Source of the DNA: JANNXY01 sp039795755 | Lineage (GTDB): Bacteria; Patescibacteriota; Minisyncoccia; Phycocordibacterales; CAIZIN01 | Direction: 5' to 3' | Assembly: GCA_039795755.1 (NCBI GenBank) | Contig: JBDKLF010000020.1 | Coordinates: 1-8,604, forward strand | Length of the DNA stretch: 8,604 bases | Part shown: positions 1 to 5,766 of the stretch, one piece after another | Position numbering within the stretch: position 1 is the stretch's first letter | Layout of the letters: each line of letters opens with the position of its first letter | The notes under the pieces: generated by a model | What the model was told of the DNA's origin: nothing | The model's database searches: none | The model's input: only the letters and a program-made list of their open reading frames with translations | Made by a program: the position numbers and the translations under genes

Positions 1-1
1 C

Positions 2-334
2 AATCCTGATGACACGACACTGGATCCTCATCCGGTGCCTACACGCCGGACCAAGTTCATCATGCCTCAGCGCAGATATGGAGTCTGTCCAGGCTCACAT
101 ATCTATACCAACCACACGTCGATACATGTGCTCGACGATATCTGCAGAGTGCGCGCCCTACGGGAGCTTGCTCAAGTAGAGAAGGTGCGGCCACTCCGGC
201 TTGGTATCAATGAAGCCGGACTCTTTGGCTCACTTCGCACCTCTCGCTGTCCGCAAGAGACAGGATTGTGGGGAAGGCTCGATGCAGCCAACTTCATGCG
301 GGCACGGGGATTGGTCGCCGAGGGTGCAGACTAG
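2..334 (+). CDS. C-terminal part of an unidentified protein (5' end outside the window)
   Basis: This frame is open from the first bases of the window to a TAG at 332-334, giving about 110 residues of a larger protein. A GTG at 35 could act as a start, but the frame continues upstream without a stop, so I treat it as internal. The fragment is basic and rich in Arg, with three Cys (near residues 43, 55 and 92 of the visible part) and no membrane segment. Codon third positions are rich in G and C, like the other non-AT-rich genes here, which argues for real coding. I do not recognise the family. A good intrinsic terminator begins 16 bp after the stop, which supports this being a true gene end. 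It converges with the membrane protein gene on the opposite strand. Confidence 0.6.
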   Translation, partial: NPDDTTLDPHPVPTRRTKFIMPQRRYGVCPGSHIYTNHTSIHVLDDICRVRALRELAQVEKVRPLRLGINEAGLFGSLRTSRCPQETGLWGRLDAANFMRARGLVAEGAD

Positions 335-350
335 CTCACACACCCACCTC

Positions 351-385
351 ATCCATTCACAAGCATGTCTTGTGTCTGGATTTTT
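351..385 (+). terminator. Rho-independent terminator of the upstream + strand gene
   Basis: The outer arms ATCCA (351-355) and TGGAT (377-381) pair. Inside them CACAAG (358-363) pairs with CTTGTG (369-374) around a 5-nt loop, and a 2x2 internal loop separates the two stem parts. TTTTT (381-385) follows directly. The position just after the stop at 334 fits termination of the first gene. Confidence 0.7.
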
Positions 386-387
386 AT

Positions 388-409
388 ATAAAAAGAGACC
401 GAAGCCTCT
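388..409 (-). terminator. UUCG-tetraloop intrinsic terminator of the SWEET-like gene
   Basis: Read on the minus strand, AGAGGC and GTCTCT form a 6-bp stem (one G.U pair) closed by a TTCG loop inside a C-G pair, the very stable cUUCGg tetraloop. A T tract follows (plus-strand A run 390-394). The stem starts within the TAG stop codon (408-410), so the terminator is folded into the gene end. It faces the plus-strand terminator at 351-385. Confidence 0.85.
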
Positions 410-1040
410 ATGGCGTCTTCACTTCACGTTTCTTGAAGATTTCACAAAGCGCGAGCGCAGTCGAAAGTGCAATAAGTGAAATGAGGCAAGTGACCCACAA
501 CACAACATCCTTCATGACTAGTCCGTAGACCCACCAGAAGAAAATTGATGCACCCATAGTGAGTATCCACCTGATACTCACGACACCTTGCTTCTGAGTC
601 CGAATCATCTCGATTGGAACCTGCACGATGAATGCTGCTCCCACACAATACAAGATACTCATGAGGGTTTGTGCCCACAGGATTGGAAGAGCGAGGAAGA
701 CCAGAGCTACTCCAACCACTGCTGGTATGAGATATTGTGACACCCGAGCCTTGTAATCAATTGCTACATCGAGCACACGCAGGTGCATGAATCCAAGTAT
801 CAAGCCGCAAATCACCGGACCAAGCCGTTCAGCTCTGAATCCATAGACCACAAAGCAGACGAAGTGGAACAGAAAATACACGAAGCAAGGAACACTCAGT
901 GACTCGATCGATTCGAGCTTGCGAATCGTCCGAGCCTGCATTTCGAGACCCCAGAGCTGAATGAGACTAAAGACGATGGTAGCAATGAATGCCACCGTGA
1001 GCATGTTGAGGCCGAAGCCTGCCAGTTCAACGAATTTCAT
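408..1040 (-). CDS. SWEET/PQ-loop-like membrane transporter with seven predicted TM segments
   Basis: This is a 210-residue, very hydrophobic protein. I read seven TM segments: about 13-33, 49-68, 73-95, 103-121, 124-146, 153-175 and 179-200. Residues 28-68 and 140-173 look like two copies of the MtN3/PQ-loop pattern: a Q-rich basic loop, a Ser-led second helix, and an aromatic stretch ending in Tyr-Gly (Y66-G67 and Y172-G173, the latter followed by K-D). This gives a 3-1-3 layout, as in eukaryotic SWEET sugar uniporters, whereas most bacterial relatives (SemiSWEETs) have one three-helix repeat of roughly 90 residues. The likely role is facilitated movement of a small solute such as a sugar across the cytoplasmic membrane; the substrate is unknown. 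The start is ATG at 1038-1040 with no clear Shine-Dalgarno sequence. The canonical PQ dipeptide is not preserved, so a more distant PQ-loop protein is the alternative. Confidence 0.7.
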   Translation of the reverse strand: MKFVELAGFGLNMLTVAFIATIVFSLIQLWGLEMQARTIRKLESIESLSVPCFVYFLFHFVCFVVYGFRAERLGPVICGLILGFMHLRVLDVAIDYKARVSQYLIPAVVGVALVFLALPILWAQTLMSILYCVGAAFIVQVPIEMIRTQKQGVVSIRWILTMGASIFFWWVYGLVMKDVVLWVTCLISLIALSTALALCEIFKKREVKTP

Positions 1041-1065
1041 AATTATAAAAGAAGTTTCGCTCGTA

Positions 1066-1093
1066 ACTTTACTACAGAAAAGGGGAGAGTCAA
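1066..1093 (-). promoter_or_regulatory. Candidate promoter of the SWEET-like gene
   Basis: On the minus strand TTGACT (1088-1093) and TAAAGT (1066-1071) are separated by 16 nt. The predicted start near 1059 leaves a leader of about 19 nt. The -35 is a 5/6 match and the -10 a 4/6 match. A TATAAT lies almost on the start codon (1042-1047, minus) but is too close to drive this ATG. Confidence 0.4.
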
Positions 1094-1095
1094 GG

Positions 1096-1123
1096 GATAA
1101 AGGAAGGATAAAGATGTGATAAA
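1096..1123 (+). repeat. Three GATAAA repeats at exact 11-bp spacing upstream of the MazG-helicase cassette
   Basis: GATAAA occurs at 1096-1101, 1107-1112 and 1118-1123. The first two copies share the longer form GGATAAAG. The 11-bp period places all copies on about the same face of the helix. They fill the gap between the divergent promoters, and the third overlaps the putative -10 of the cassette, a layout expected for a regulator binding array. The binding protein is unknown. Confidence 0.45.
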
Positions 1124-1125
1124 AT
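1117..1125 (+). promoter_or_regulatory. Extended -10 promoter of the MazG-helicase cassette (leaderless)
   Basis: TGA-TAAAAT (1117-1125) matches the extended -10 form TGN-TATAAT with one mismatch in the hexamer. No -35 is seen. Standard spacing puts the transcription start at 1132, the A of the ATG of the first cassette gene, so the mRNA would be leaderless. Confidence 0.45.
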
Positions 1126-1131
1126 TTGATT

Positions 1132-1503
1132 ATGAAAGCAGGTAAAAAAACTACTCCTCACACAGTAAAATCACTCACTGAAAGAATCATTCGTTTTCGT
1201 GACGCAAGAGACTGGAAGCAATTTCACAATCCAAAAGATTTAGCCCTTTCACTTGTTCTTGAATCAGCTGAAGTAATGGAACATTTCCAGTGGAAGAATA
1301 AAGACGAGATGATGAAGCATGTTTCCGAAAATCGGGAATCAATTGGAGAAGAACTAGCAGATGTTCTCTATTGGGTACTTCTTATGGGAAACGATCTTGA
1401 GATAGATGTATTAAAAGCACTCGATAAAAAAATTACTATCAACGAGTCAAAGTACCCGGTTGAAAAATCAAAAGGTAAGCACACTAAGTACAACAAGCTT
1501 TAA
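1132..1503 (+). CDS. MazG-like nucleotide pyrophosphohydrolase, dCTPase (DCTPP1/RS21-C6) type
   Basis: The protein has 123 residues and belongs to the all-alpha NTP pyrophosphohydrolases, which cleave (d)NTPs to NMP plus pyrophosphate with Mg2+. The metal-binding motifs are intact: E44-x-x-E47 in helix 2, and E74-x-x-D77 in the EELADVLYW segment. The RDARDWKQFH stretch (23-32), FQW (52-54) and the C-terminal N-x3-YP-x4-KGK pattern closely resemble the dCTP-preferring DCTPP1 branch. ATG 1132 is preferred over TTG 1126 because of the promoter position and the in-frame TAA at 1120-1122. It sits 4 nt ahead of the nuclease-helicase gene in an AT-rich block, so the two are very probably co-transcribed. 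Nucleotide clean-up or starvation of invading replicons is the likely role; the exact substrate is inferred. Confidence 0.85.
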   Translation: MKAGKKTTPHTVKSLTERIIRFRDARDWKQFHNPKDLALSLVLESAEVMEHFQWKNKDEMMKHVSENRESIGEELADVLYWVLLMGNDLEIDVLKALDKKITINESKYPVEKSKGKHTKYNKL

Positions 1504-1507
1504 TATC

Positions 1508-3130
1508 ATGTCTAAAATTAAACTATTTCCATTTGATAAAGAAAAGTTTAGTAATCTAAAAGAATATAATTTTGGAAAAAATTGGCCTGTTGTTTACCTT
1601 ATAACTGATGGTTCAAAAGAAATATACATTGGGGAAACCACCAGTATGTACTCTCGTGCACATCAACACTTTGAAAATCAGGAACGAAAGAAGTTAAAAG
1701 ATCTTTATGTTATATCAGACGAAGAATACAACAAGTCGGCTGCTTTAGACATTGAGTCAATGCTTATTCAATACATCTCAGGAGATGGAAAATTGAAGTT
1801 ACAAAACGGAAATAAAGGACTACTTAACCATAACTATTTTGATCGCGATAAATATCGAGCAAAGTTTGAAACCATATGGAAACAACTTACAGATCTCAAG
1901 ATTGTACACAACCCTTTAGTTCAAATTAAAAATTCTGATCTATTTAAATATTCTCCTTACAAAGCACTCACGGAAGATCAAATCAATGTTGTTGAAAAGC
2001 TCTTGAAGGAGATATCAAAAGGCACTAAAAGTAATTTTATAATTAATGGAGGTCCAGGAACAGGCAAAACAATTCTTGCAATTTATCTTGTGAAATCATT
2101 GCTTGAAACAGAAGAAACCAAGCATCTTAAAATTGGACTTGTTATTCCAATGACATCTTTGAGAGAAACAGTTAAAAAAGTATTTCGTAGTATTAAAGGA
2201 CTAAGTGCCAAAATGATTATTGGTCCAGGCGATGTGGTAAAAGAAAAATACGACATCTTAATTGTTGACGAATCACACAGATTAAAACAAAGAAAAAATA
2301 TCGTTAACTATGAATCTTTTGATAAAACAAACAAAATTCTTGGACTTAACAACAGTGGCACTGAATTAGACTGGATCATTAAATCATCGAAACATAGAAT
2401 ATTTTTCTATGACAAGAATCAGAGTGTAAGACCGTCTGATGTACACGAATCACAATTTATAAAACTAGATGCCGAACAGTATGAACTAAAAAGCCAGCTG
2501 CGTATTGCAGGAGGTTTAGGAACTGAAGGTGAAAGATATATAAAGTTCATAGAGAATTTATTTGATCTGAAGCAGAAAGGGCTTGAAAAGTTTGTAAGTT
2601 ATGAATTCAAAGTTTTTGATGATATTAAATTAATGGTTGATGAAGTAAAAAAGAAAGATTATGCCTACAAAGGTCTTTCGAGAATGGTTTCTGGTTATGC
2701 GTGGCCATGGTCTTCAAAAAATGATCCTTCTAAGCACGACATTGAAATACAAGGAACCAAACTATTCTGGAACAGTGTAACAACTGATTGGGTAAACTCA
2801 CGCAACGCAATTAACGAAGTGGGATGCATACATACCGTACAAGGATACGACCTGAACTTTGCAGGTGTGATAATTGGTCCAGAAATCACTTATGATAAAA
2901 TTAAAAATAAGATTTCAATTCGTGCAGAAAATTATTTTGACATGAACGGACGAAGAGGTGTCGAAGATCCACTTGAACTCGAGCGTTATATTATAAATAT
3001 TTATAAAACATTGTTAACTCGTGGAATCTACGGAACTTATGTGTATATAGTAGATAATGATTTGCGAGAATATATAAAGAGTCATGTCGTAAACTCACAT
3101 AATCCCATTATTGTTAAAAACCACATTTGA
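1508..3130 (+). CDS. GIY-YIG nuclease fused to a DUF2075/Schlafen-group-3-like helicase
   Basis: The protein has 540 residues. The N-terminal domain (about 26-115) looks like a GIY-YIG endonuclease: VVY at 28-30, YIG at 40-42, R50, H54 and a candidate catalytic Glu E83. A superfamily 1-type P-loop helicase of the DUF2075 family (related to Schlafen group 3) follows. Its motifs are Walker A GGPGTGKT 181-188, Walker B ILIVDESH 250-257, motif III FFYDKNQSVRP 299-309, LKSQLR 327-332, GYAWPW 396-401, GCIHTVQGYDLN 439-450, LLTRG 502-506 and GTYVYIVD 509-516. All helicase motifs look intact. It probably moves on and cuts DNA or RNA in the cytoplasm. ATG 1508 is preferred over TTG 1460 because it lies 4 nt after the upstream stop; the earlier start would overlap that gene by 44 nt. 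The gene is strongly AT-rich (17 G/C in the 60 bases 1561-1620), unlike the next gene, which suggests transfer. A defence role is an inference. Confidence 0.85.
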   Translation: MSKIKLFPFDKEKFSNLKEYNFGKNWPVVYLITDGSKEIYIGETTSMYSRAHQHFENQERKKLKDLYVISDEEYNKSAALDIESMLIQYISGDGKLKLQNGNKGLLNHNYFDRDKYRAKFETIWKQLTDLKIVHNPLVQIKNSDLFKYSPYKALTEDQINVVEKLLKEISKGTKSNFIINGGPGTGKTILAIYLVKSLLETEETKHLKIGLVIPMTSLRETVKKVFRSIKGLSAKMIIGPGDVVKEKYDILIVDESHRLKQRKNIVNYESFDKTNKILGLNNSGTELDWIIKSSKHRIFFYDKNQSVRPSDVHESQFIKLDAEQYELKSQLRIAGGLGTEGERYIKFIENLFDLKQKGLEKFVSYEFKVFDDIKLMVDEVKKKDYAYKGLSRMVSGYAWPWSSKNDPSKHDIEIQGTKLFWNSVTTDWVNSRNAINEVGCIHTVQGYDLNFAGVIIGPEITYDKIKNKISIRAENYFDMNGRRGVEDPLELERYIINIYKTLLTRGIYGTYVYIVDNDLREYIKSHVVNSHNPIIVKNHI

Positions 3131-3987
3131 TGAAAAAACTACTCCTTATCATTCCAATCGCAGCAGTACTTATTTACTTCTTCACTTACTCCAACACCGA
3201 AGCCCGCGTCACCCTTACTCATTCACCAGACCAAGTCATTCAAGGTGAGCCGATTCAGATCACCCTCAAGGGTACCAAGAAGCGGGACAATGTCTCGGTA
3301 ACATTTGGAGATACTTCAGTGCCAATGAGTATGTATGACAAGAAGCTTGTAGGATTCGTACCTACCAGTATCACCAAGCCTGTGGGAGATTATACTGTCA
3401 CTGCGACTGTAGGAAGCAAGACACTTACTGACACTATCTCTGTCATTACTCGCGAGAAGTATGTAGCGCCACTCGGAATCCCTCAGACACTCGGAGGCAA
3501 TACTGCCAAGAGTCAGAAGCAGCTCGTGGATACACTCGCTCTCGATAATCAATCATTACTCGGTCTCGGAACCGAGAGTAGTGCATTGTGGAAGAAGGCA
3601 TTTGCCTATCCTGTAGCAGATCCTATAGTCACTGATCCCTATGGATATTCACGACAGACTGGTGCATACAGCATCACTCACAAGGGGACAGACTTCCGTG
3701 CTCCGGTAGGGACTGAGGTACTGGCAGTGAACGATGGGGTAGTGAAACTCGCTCAGTATGGAAGAAATTATGGCAACACCATTGTCATCGATCATGGTAA
3801 CGGCGTGCAATCATTCTATATGCACTTGAGTAGAAGTGATGTCGTAGTAGGAGATGAGGTAGAGCGTGGTGATGTGATAGGACTCTCTGGTCAGACCGGC
3901 TATGCAGAAGGTCCACATCTACACTTCACCCTACGTATCAATGATGTCTCAATTGATCCGATGGTGTTCTTTGGATTCTTCCAATAA
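3130..3987 (+). CDS. Membrane-anchored M23 (LytM-type) peptidase
   Basis: The protein has 285 residues. Residues 1-20 form a basic-then-hydrophobic signal or anchor helix with no clear Ala-x-Ala cleavage site. Residues 26-107 look like an Ig-like beta domain, and 155-285 are the zinc peptidase M23 domain. The ligand motif H184-K-G-T-D188 and the H263-L-H265 pair are present, as is H232 in YMHLS, so the site looks complete. Such enzymes cut peptidoglycan cross-bridges outside the cytoplasmic membrane; an activator role without cutting is less likely with all residues present. The ATG shares one base with the helicase stop (TGATG, 3128-3132), so it may be translationally coupled. Its base composition is much more GC-rich (34 G/C in 3661-3720) than the cassette before it, so it probably belongs to the resident genome. 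No Shine-Dalgarno sequence and no clear promoter of its own are visible. Confidence 0.88.
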   Translation: MKKLLLIIPIAAVLIYFFTYSNTEARVTLTHSPDQVIQGEPIQITLKGTKKRDNVSVTFGDTSVPMSMYDKKLVGFVPTSITKPVGDYTVTATVGSKTLTDTISVITREKYVAPLGIPQTLGGNTAKSQKQLVDTLALDNQSLLGLGTESSALWKKAFAYPVADPIVTDPYGYSRQTGAYSITHKGTDFRAPVGTEVLAVNDGVVKLAQYGRNYGNTIVIDHGNGVQSFYMHLSRSDVVVGDEVERGDVIGLSGQTGYAEGPHLHFTLRINDVSIDPMVFFGFFQ

Positions 3988-4017
3988 TACTTATCCACCT
4001 CGCTGGTCCGCCTTCCC

Positions 4018-4047
4018 TTGCATAGGTGAACAATTGTTCACTATAAT
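4018..4047 (+). promoter_or_regulatory. SOS-type promoter of the umuD'-umuC operon
   Basis: TTGCAT (4018-4023) and a consensus TATAAT (4042-4047) are separated by 18 nt. The predicted start is 4054, the A of the ATG of the UmuD'-like gene, implying a leaderless mRNA. A GGAG at 4048-4051 lies before that start and too close to the ATG to act as a ribosome site. Confidence 0.8.
4026..4041 (+). promoter_or_regulatory. LexA/DinR-type SOS box, perfect 16-bp palindrome
   Basis: GTGAACAATTGTTCAC is a perfect palindrome whose core GAAC-AATT-GTTC fits the GAAC-N4-GTTC operator known for LexA (DinR) of Gram-positive bacteria. It fills nearly the whole spacer between -35 and -10, so bound repressor would block RNA polymerase. 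The genes downstream are classic SOS genes, which supports the call. Confidence 0.85.
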
Positions 4048-4053
4048 GGAGAC

Positions 4054-4371
4054 ATGGAACAAGCACCATTTCACCCAGCCACCGACACTCGACAATCACT
4101 CGACGAGTGGATACTCAATGATCCTGAAGCGAGCTTTATCATGCAGATGGAAGGCGATGCCATGCATGATCATGGAATCTATCATGGTGACATGCTGATT
4201 ATCGAGCGCACCAATGAAGCGTGTGCCAATGATATTGTCATCAGTACCAATCCTCGAGATCTCGATAATGGATGGTCGATCAGTACGTACAAATCACTTC
4301 ACGAGATACGCGAGCAGGAGCCTATTACCGTACATGCAGTGGTTCGTGGATTGGTCAGACGCTATGGATAA
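4054..4371 (+). CDS. umuD: UmuD'-like S24 protein without cleavage arm and with Ser-to-Ala active site
   Basis: The protein has 105 residues and matches the C-terminal LexA/UmuD fold: FIMQMEGDAM at 28-37, GIYHGDMLII at 41-50, DIVI at 60-63, and a closing strand at 91-104. In the family the motif reads GDSM and the Ser is the self-cleavage nucleophile; here codon 36 is GCC (Ala). K80 may be the general-base Lys, but the alignment there is loose. The N-terminal arm with the Cys-Gly or Ala-Gly cleavage site is absent. The start is firm: an in-frame TGA lies at 4027-4029 inside the SOS box, with no other start codon between. The product therefore resembles already processed UmuD', which activates the polymerase partner in translesion synthesis. 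The gene overlaps the polymerase gene by 8 nt. Confidence 0.85.
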   Translation: MEQAPFHPATDTRQSLDEWILNDPEASFIMQMEGDAMHDHGIYHGDMLIIERTNEACANDIVISTNPRDLDNGWSISTYKSLHEIREQEPITVHAVVRGLVRRYG

Positions 4372-5620
4372 GATGATCGTACATGTTGATGGTGATAGCT
4401 TCTTTGCAGCATGTGAAATGTCGCGTCATCCACATCTCTGGGGCAAGCCTGTAGTAGTTGGCCAAGAGCGTGGCATCGCCTGTGCCATGAGTCCTGCGGC
4501 CAAGAAGCTCGGCATCACTCGAGCCATGCCGATATTTCAAATACGTGAACAATTCAAAGACGTGGTGATTCTCTCATCACATTTCGACCTGTATGAAATG
4601 TACTCGATGAAATTATTCAAGGTACTCTCTGAATACTTCGATCATGTCGAGCATTATAGTATCGATGAATGCTTCGCGGAGGCTCGTCCTGAGCAAAGCA
4701 CGCTCCAATACATCAGTATGGTCAAGGATAATGTGCAGCGTCGATTGGGAATTACTTTCTCCTTTGGCATTGCTTCGACCAAGGTCCTGGCCAAGGTTGC
4801 TTCCAAGCATCACAAGCCTGATGGACTGACAATCATTACTCCCGGTACTGAGGATGCGTATCTGAAGGAGCTCTCGGTAGGGAGTCTGTGGGGAATTGGT
4901 TATCGCACCGCAGAGAAATTGCGCAGCATGGGGATTCAGACAGCGCTTGAATTCAAATATCGTGATGCAAGGGAAGTGAGTGCGACCTTTGCAGAGCCTG
5001 TTGCTCGAATACATACTGAGCTTCAAGGAGTCTCATGTGGACATATCAATGAAGGTCATGAAGATCAGAAATCGATTCAATCAACTCGATCATTCTCTCC
5101 TGCTACTAGTAATGCAACTTATTTGCATTCAGAATTATCTCGTAATATTGAAGAAGTCTGTGAACGACTACGGTCCCAGGAACTCTATGCCAAGTTTGTT
5201 TCACTCTTTATCAAGACCAAGGTTACTCCTGACAATCCAGTCAAGAAATATTTTTCATTATCAAAGGAATTAGAATTCTTTACTAATAATCCCATCGAAA
5301 TACTACGAGCCATTCAGACAGAGTTCCCAGAGATTATTGACCGTAGATATACCTACAAGGCTACCGGAGTCACGCTGCATGGACTCAGGCACAAGGAGTT
5401 CGTACCAGATGACCTTCTGGGAGCTCAGAATCAATCATTCGAGATCAATGCGTATGTGAATACCATTGATGCAATTCATAAGCGATTCGGAGATCAATAT
5501 ATAAAGGTAGCTTCGAGCCTGCAGGCATTTGAGCGACGTCACAGGGAAGCACAAGTCAGAGATTCCAAAGAGCCGTATATATGGAATTTGCCATTGCCGT
5601 ATCTAGGCCGTGTTTCCTAG
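4364..5620 (+). CDS. umuC: Y-family DNA polymerase, UmuC/DinB-like
   Basis: The protein has 418 residues and is an error-prone translesion polymerase. The metal-binding residues are D9 in HVDGDSFF (7-14) and D101-E102 in YSIDECF (98-104); F14 is the expected steric-gate position. LAKVASKHHKPDG (142-154) closes the palm, and the helix-hairpin-helix WGIGYRTAEKLRSMGI spans 176-191. The little-finger domain follows from about 240 to 350 with FIKT as in UmuC. WGIG, FIKT and the UmuD-like neighbour favour UmuC; the KPDG segment is more DinB-like. ATG 4364 overlaps the upstream gene by 8 nt; ATG 4373, one base after that stop, is equally possible and would remove three residues. I see no QLxLF-type clamp-binding motif near the C-terminus, which ends in LPLPYLG. 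The operon is under the SOS box upstream. Confidence 0.9.
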   Translation: MDKMIVHVDGDSFFAACEMSRHPHLWGKPVVVGQERGIACAMSPAAKKLGITRAMPIFQIREQFKDVVILSSHFDLYEMYSMKLFKVLSEYFDHVEHYSIDECFAEARPEQSTLQYISMVKDNVQRRLGITFSFGIASTKVLAKVASKHHKPDGLTIITPGTEDAYLKELSVGSLWGIGYRTAEKLRSMGIQTALEFKYRDAREVSATFAEPVARIHTELQGVSCGHINEGHEDQKSIQSTRSFSPATSNATYLHSELSRNIEEVCERLRSQELYAKFVSLFIKTKVTPDNPVKKYFSLSKELEFFTNNPIEILRAIQTEFPEIIDRRYTYKATGVTLHGLRHKEFVPDDLLGAQNQSFEINAYVNTIDAIHKRFGDQYIKVASSLQAFERRHREAQVRDSKEPYIWNLPLPYLGRVS

Positions 5621-5621
5621 G

Positions 5622-5650
5622 TGTTTGTATATATAGTATGTACGAAAACA
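5622..5650 (+). other. AT-rich hairpin directly after the polymerase stop
   Basis: TGTTT pairs with AAACA (5622-5626, 5646-5650), and inside them GTATATA pairs with TATGTAC (5627-5633, 5637-5643; one wobble) around a TAG loop, with a 2-nt GA bulge. No T tract follows, so it is not a normal intrinsic terminator. It may protect the 3' end of the mRNA or simply reflect AT-rich sequence. Confidence 0.3.
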
Positions 5651-5688
5651 TATATTGTGCGACACACTCATAATCGCTCCCCTCAGGC

Positions 5689-5728
5689 AAATGCAACAAA
5701 TAACAATGGGTCCTCGTAATTTGCATTT
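5689..5728. repeat. 8-bp inverted repeat upstream of the AAA-CYTH gene
   Basis: AAATGCAA (5689-5696) and TTGCATTT (5721-5728) are perfect inverted arms, 32 bp apart centre to centre, about three helical turns. The right arm contains the putative -35 of the next gene. It could be a two-site operator or chance in an AT-rich stretch. The remainder of the 146-bp gap 5621-5766 holds no gene that I can see. Confidence 0.25.
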
Positions 5729-5748
5729 TAATAAGTACTTGCTAATCT
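5721..5748 (+). promoter_or_regulatory. Candidate promoter of the AAA-CYTH gene
   Basis: TTGCAT (5721-5726), a 16-nt spacer and TAATCT (5743-5748), which is preceded by TGC as in an extended -10. The predicted start is near 5755, a leader of about 12 nt. The palindrome CTAACGTTAG (5747-5756) overlaps the -10 end and start site and could be an operator. The same TAATCT at the same spacing recurs before the next CYTH gene. Confidence 0.4.
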
Positions 5749-5766
5749 AACGTTAGAAACTTCCTT

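Noticed and set aside
35..37. GTG as start of the first gene
   Set aside because: The same frame is open to the window edge, so the true start is most likely upstream.
1042..1047. TATAAT on the minus strand next to the SWEET-like start codon
   Set aside because: It would place the transcription start inside the gene, after the ATG, so it cannot serve this start.
1460..1507. TTG-initiated extension of the nuclease-helicase
   Set aside because: It would overlap the MazG-like gene by 44 nt and adds residues before the GIY-YIG domain that look unrelated; ATG 1508 follows the stop by 4 nt.
3971..3984. TTGGA-TTCT-TCCAA hairpin at the end of the M23 peptidase gene
   Set aside because: It has only five base pairs, lies within the coding end and has no T tract, so it is not a supported terminator.
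4613..5026. 137-codon open frame on the minus strand
   Set aside because: It lies entirely opposite the well-supported polymerase gene and has no recognisable motif; it is a shadow frame.
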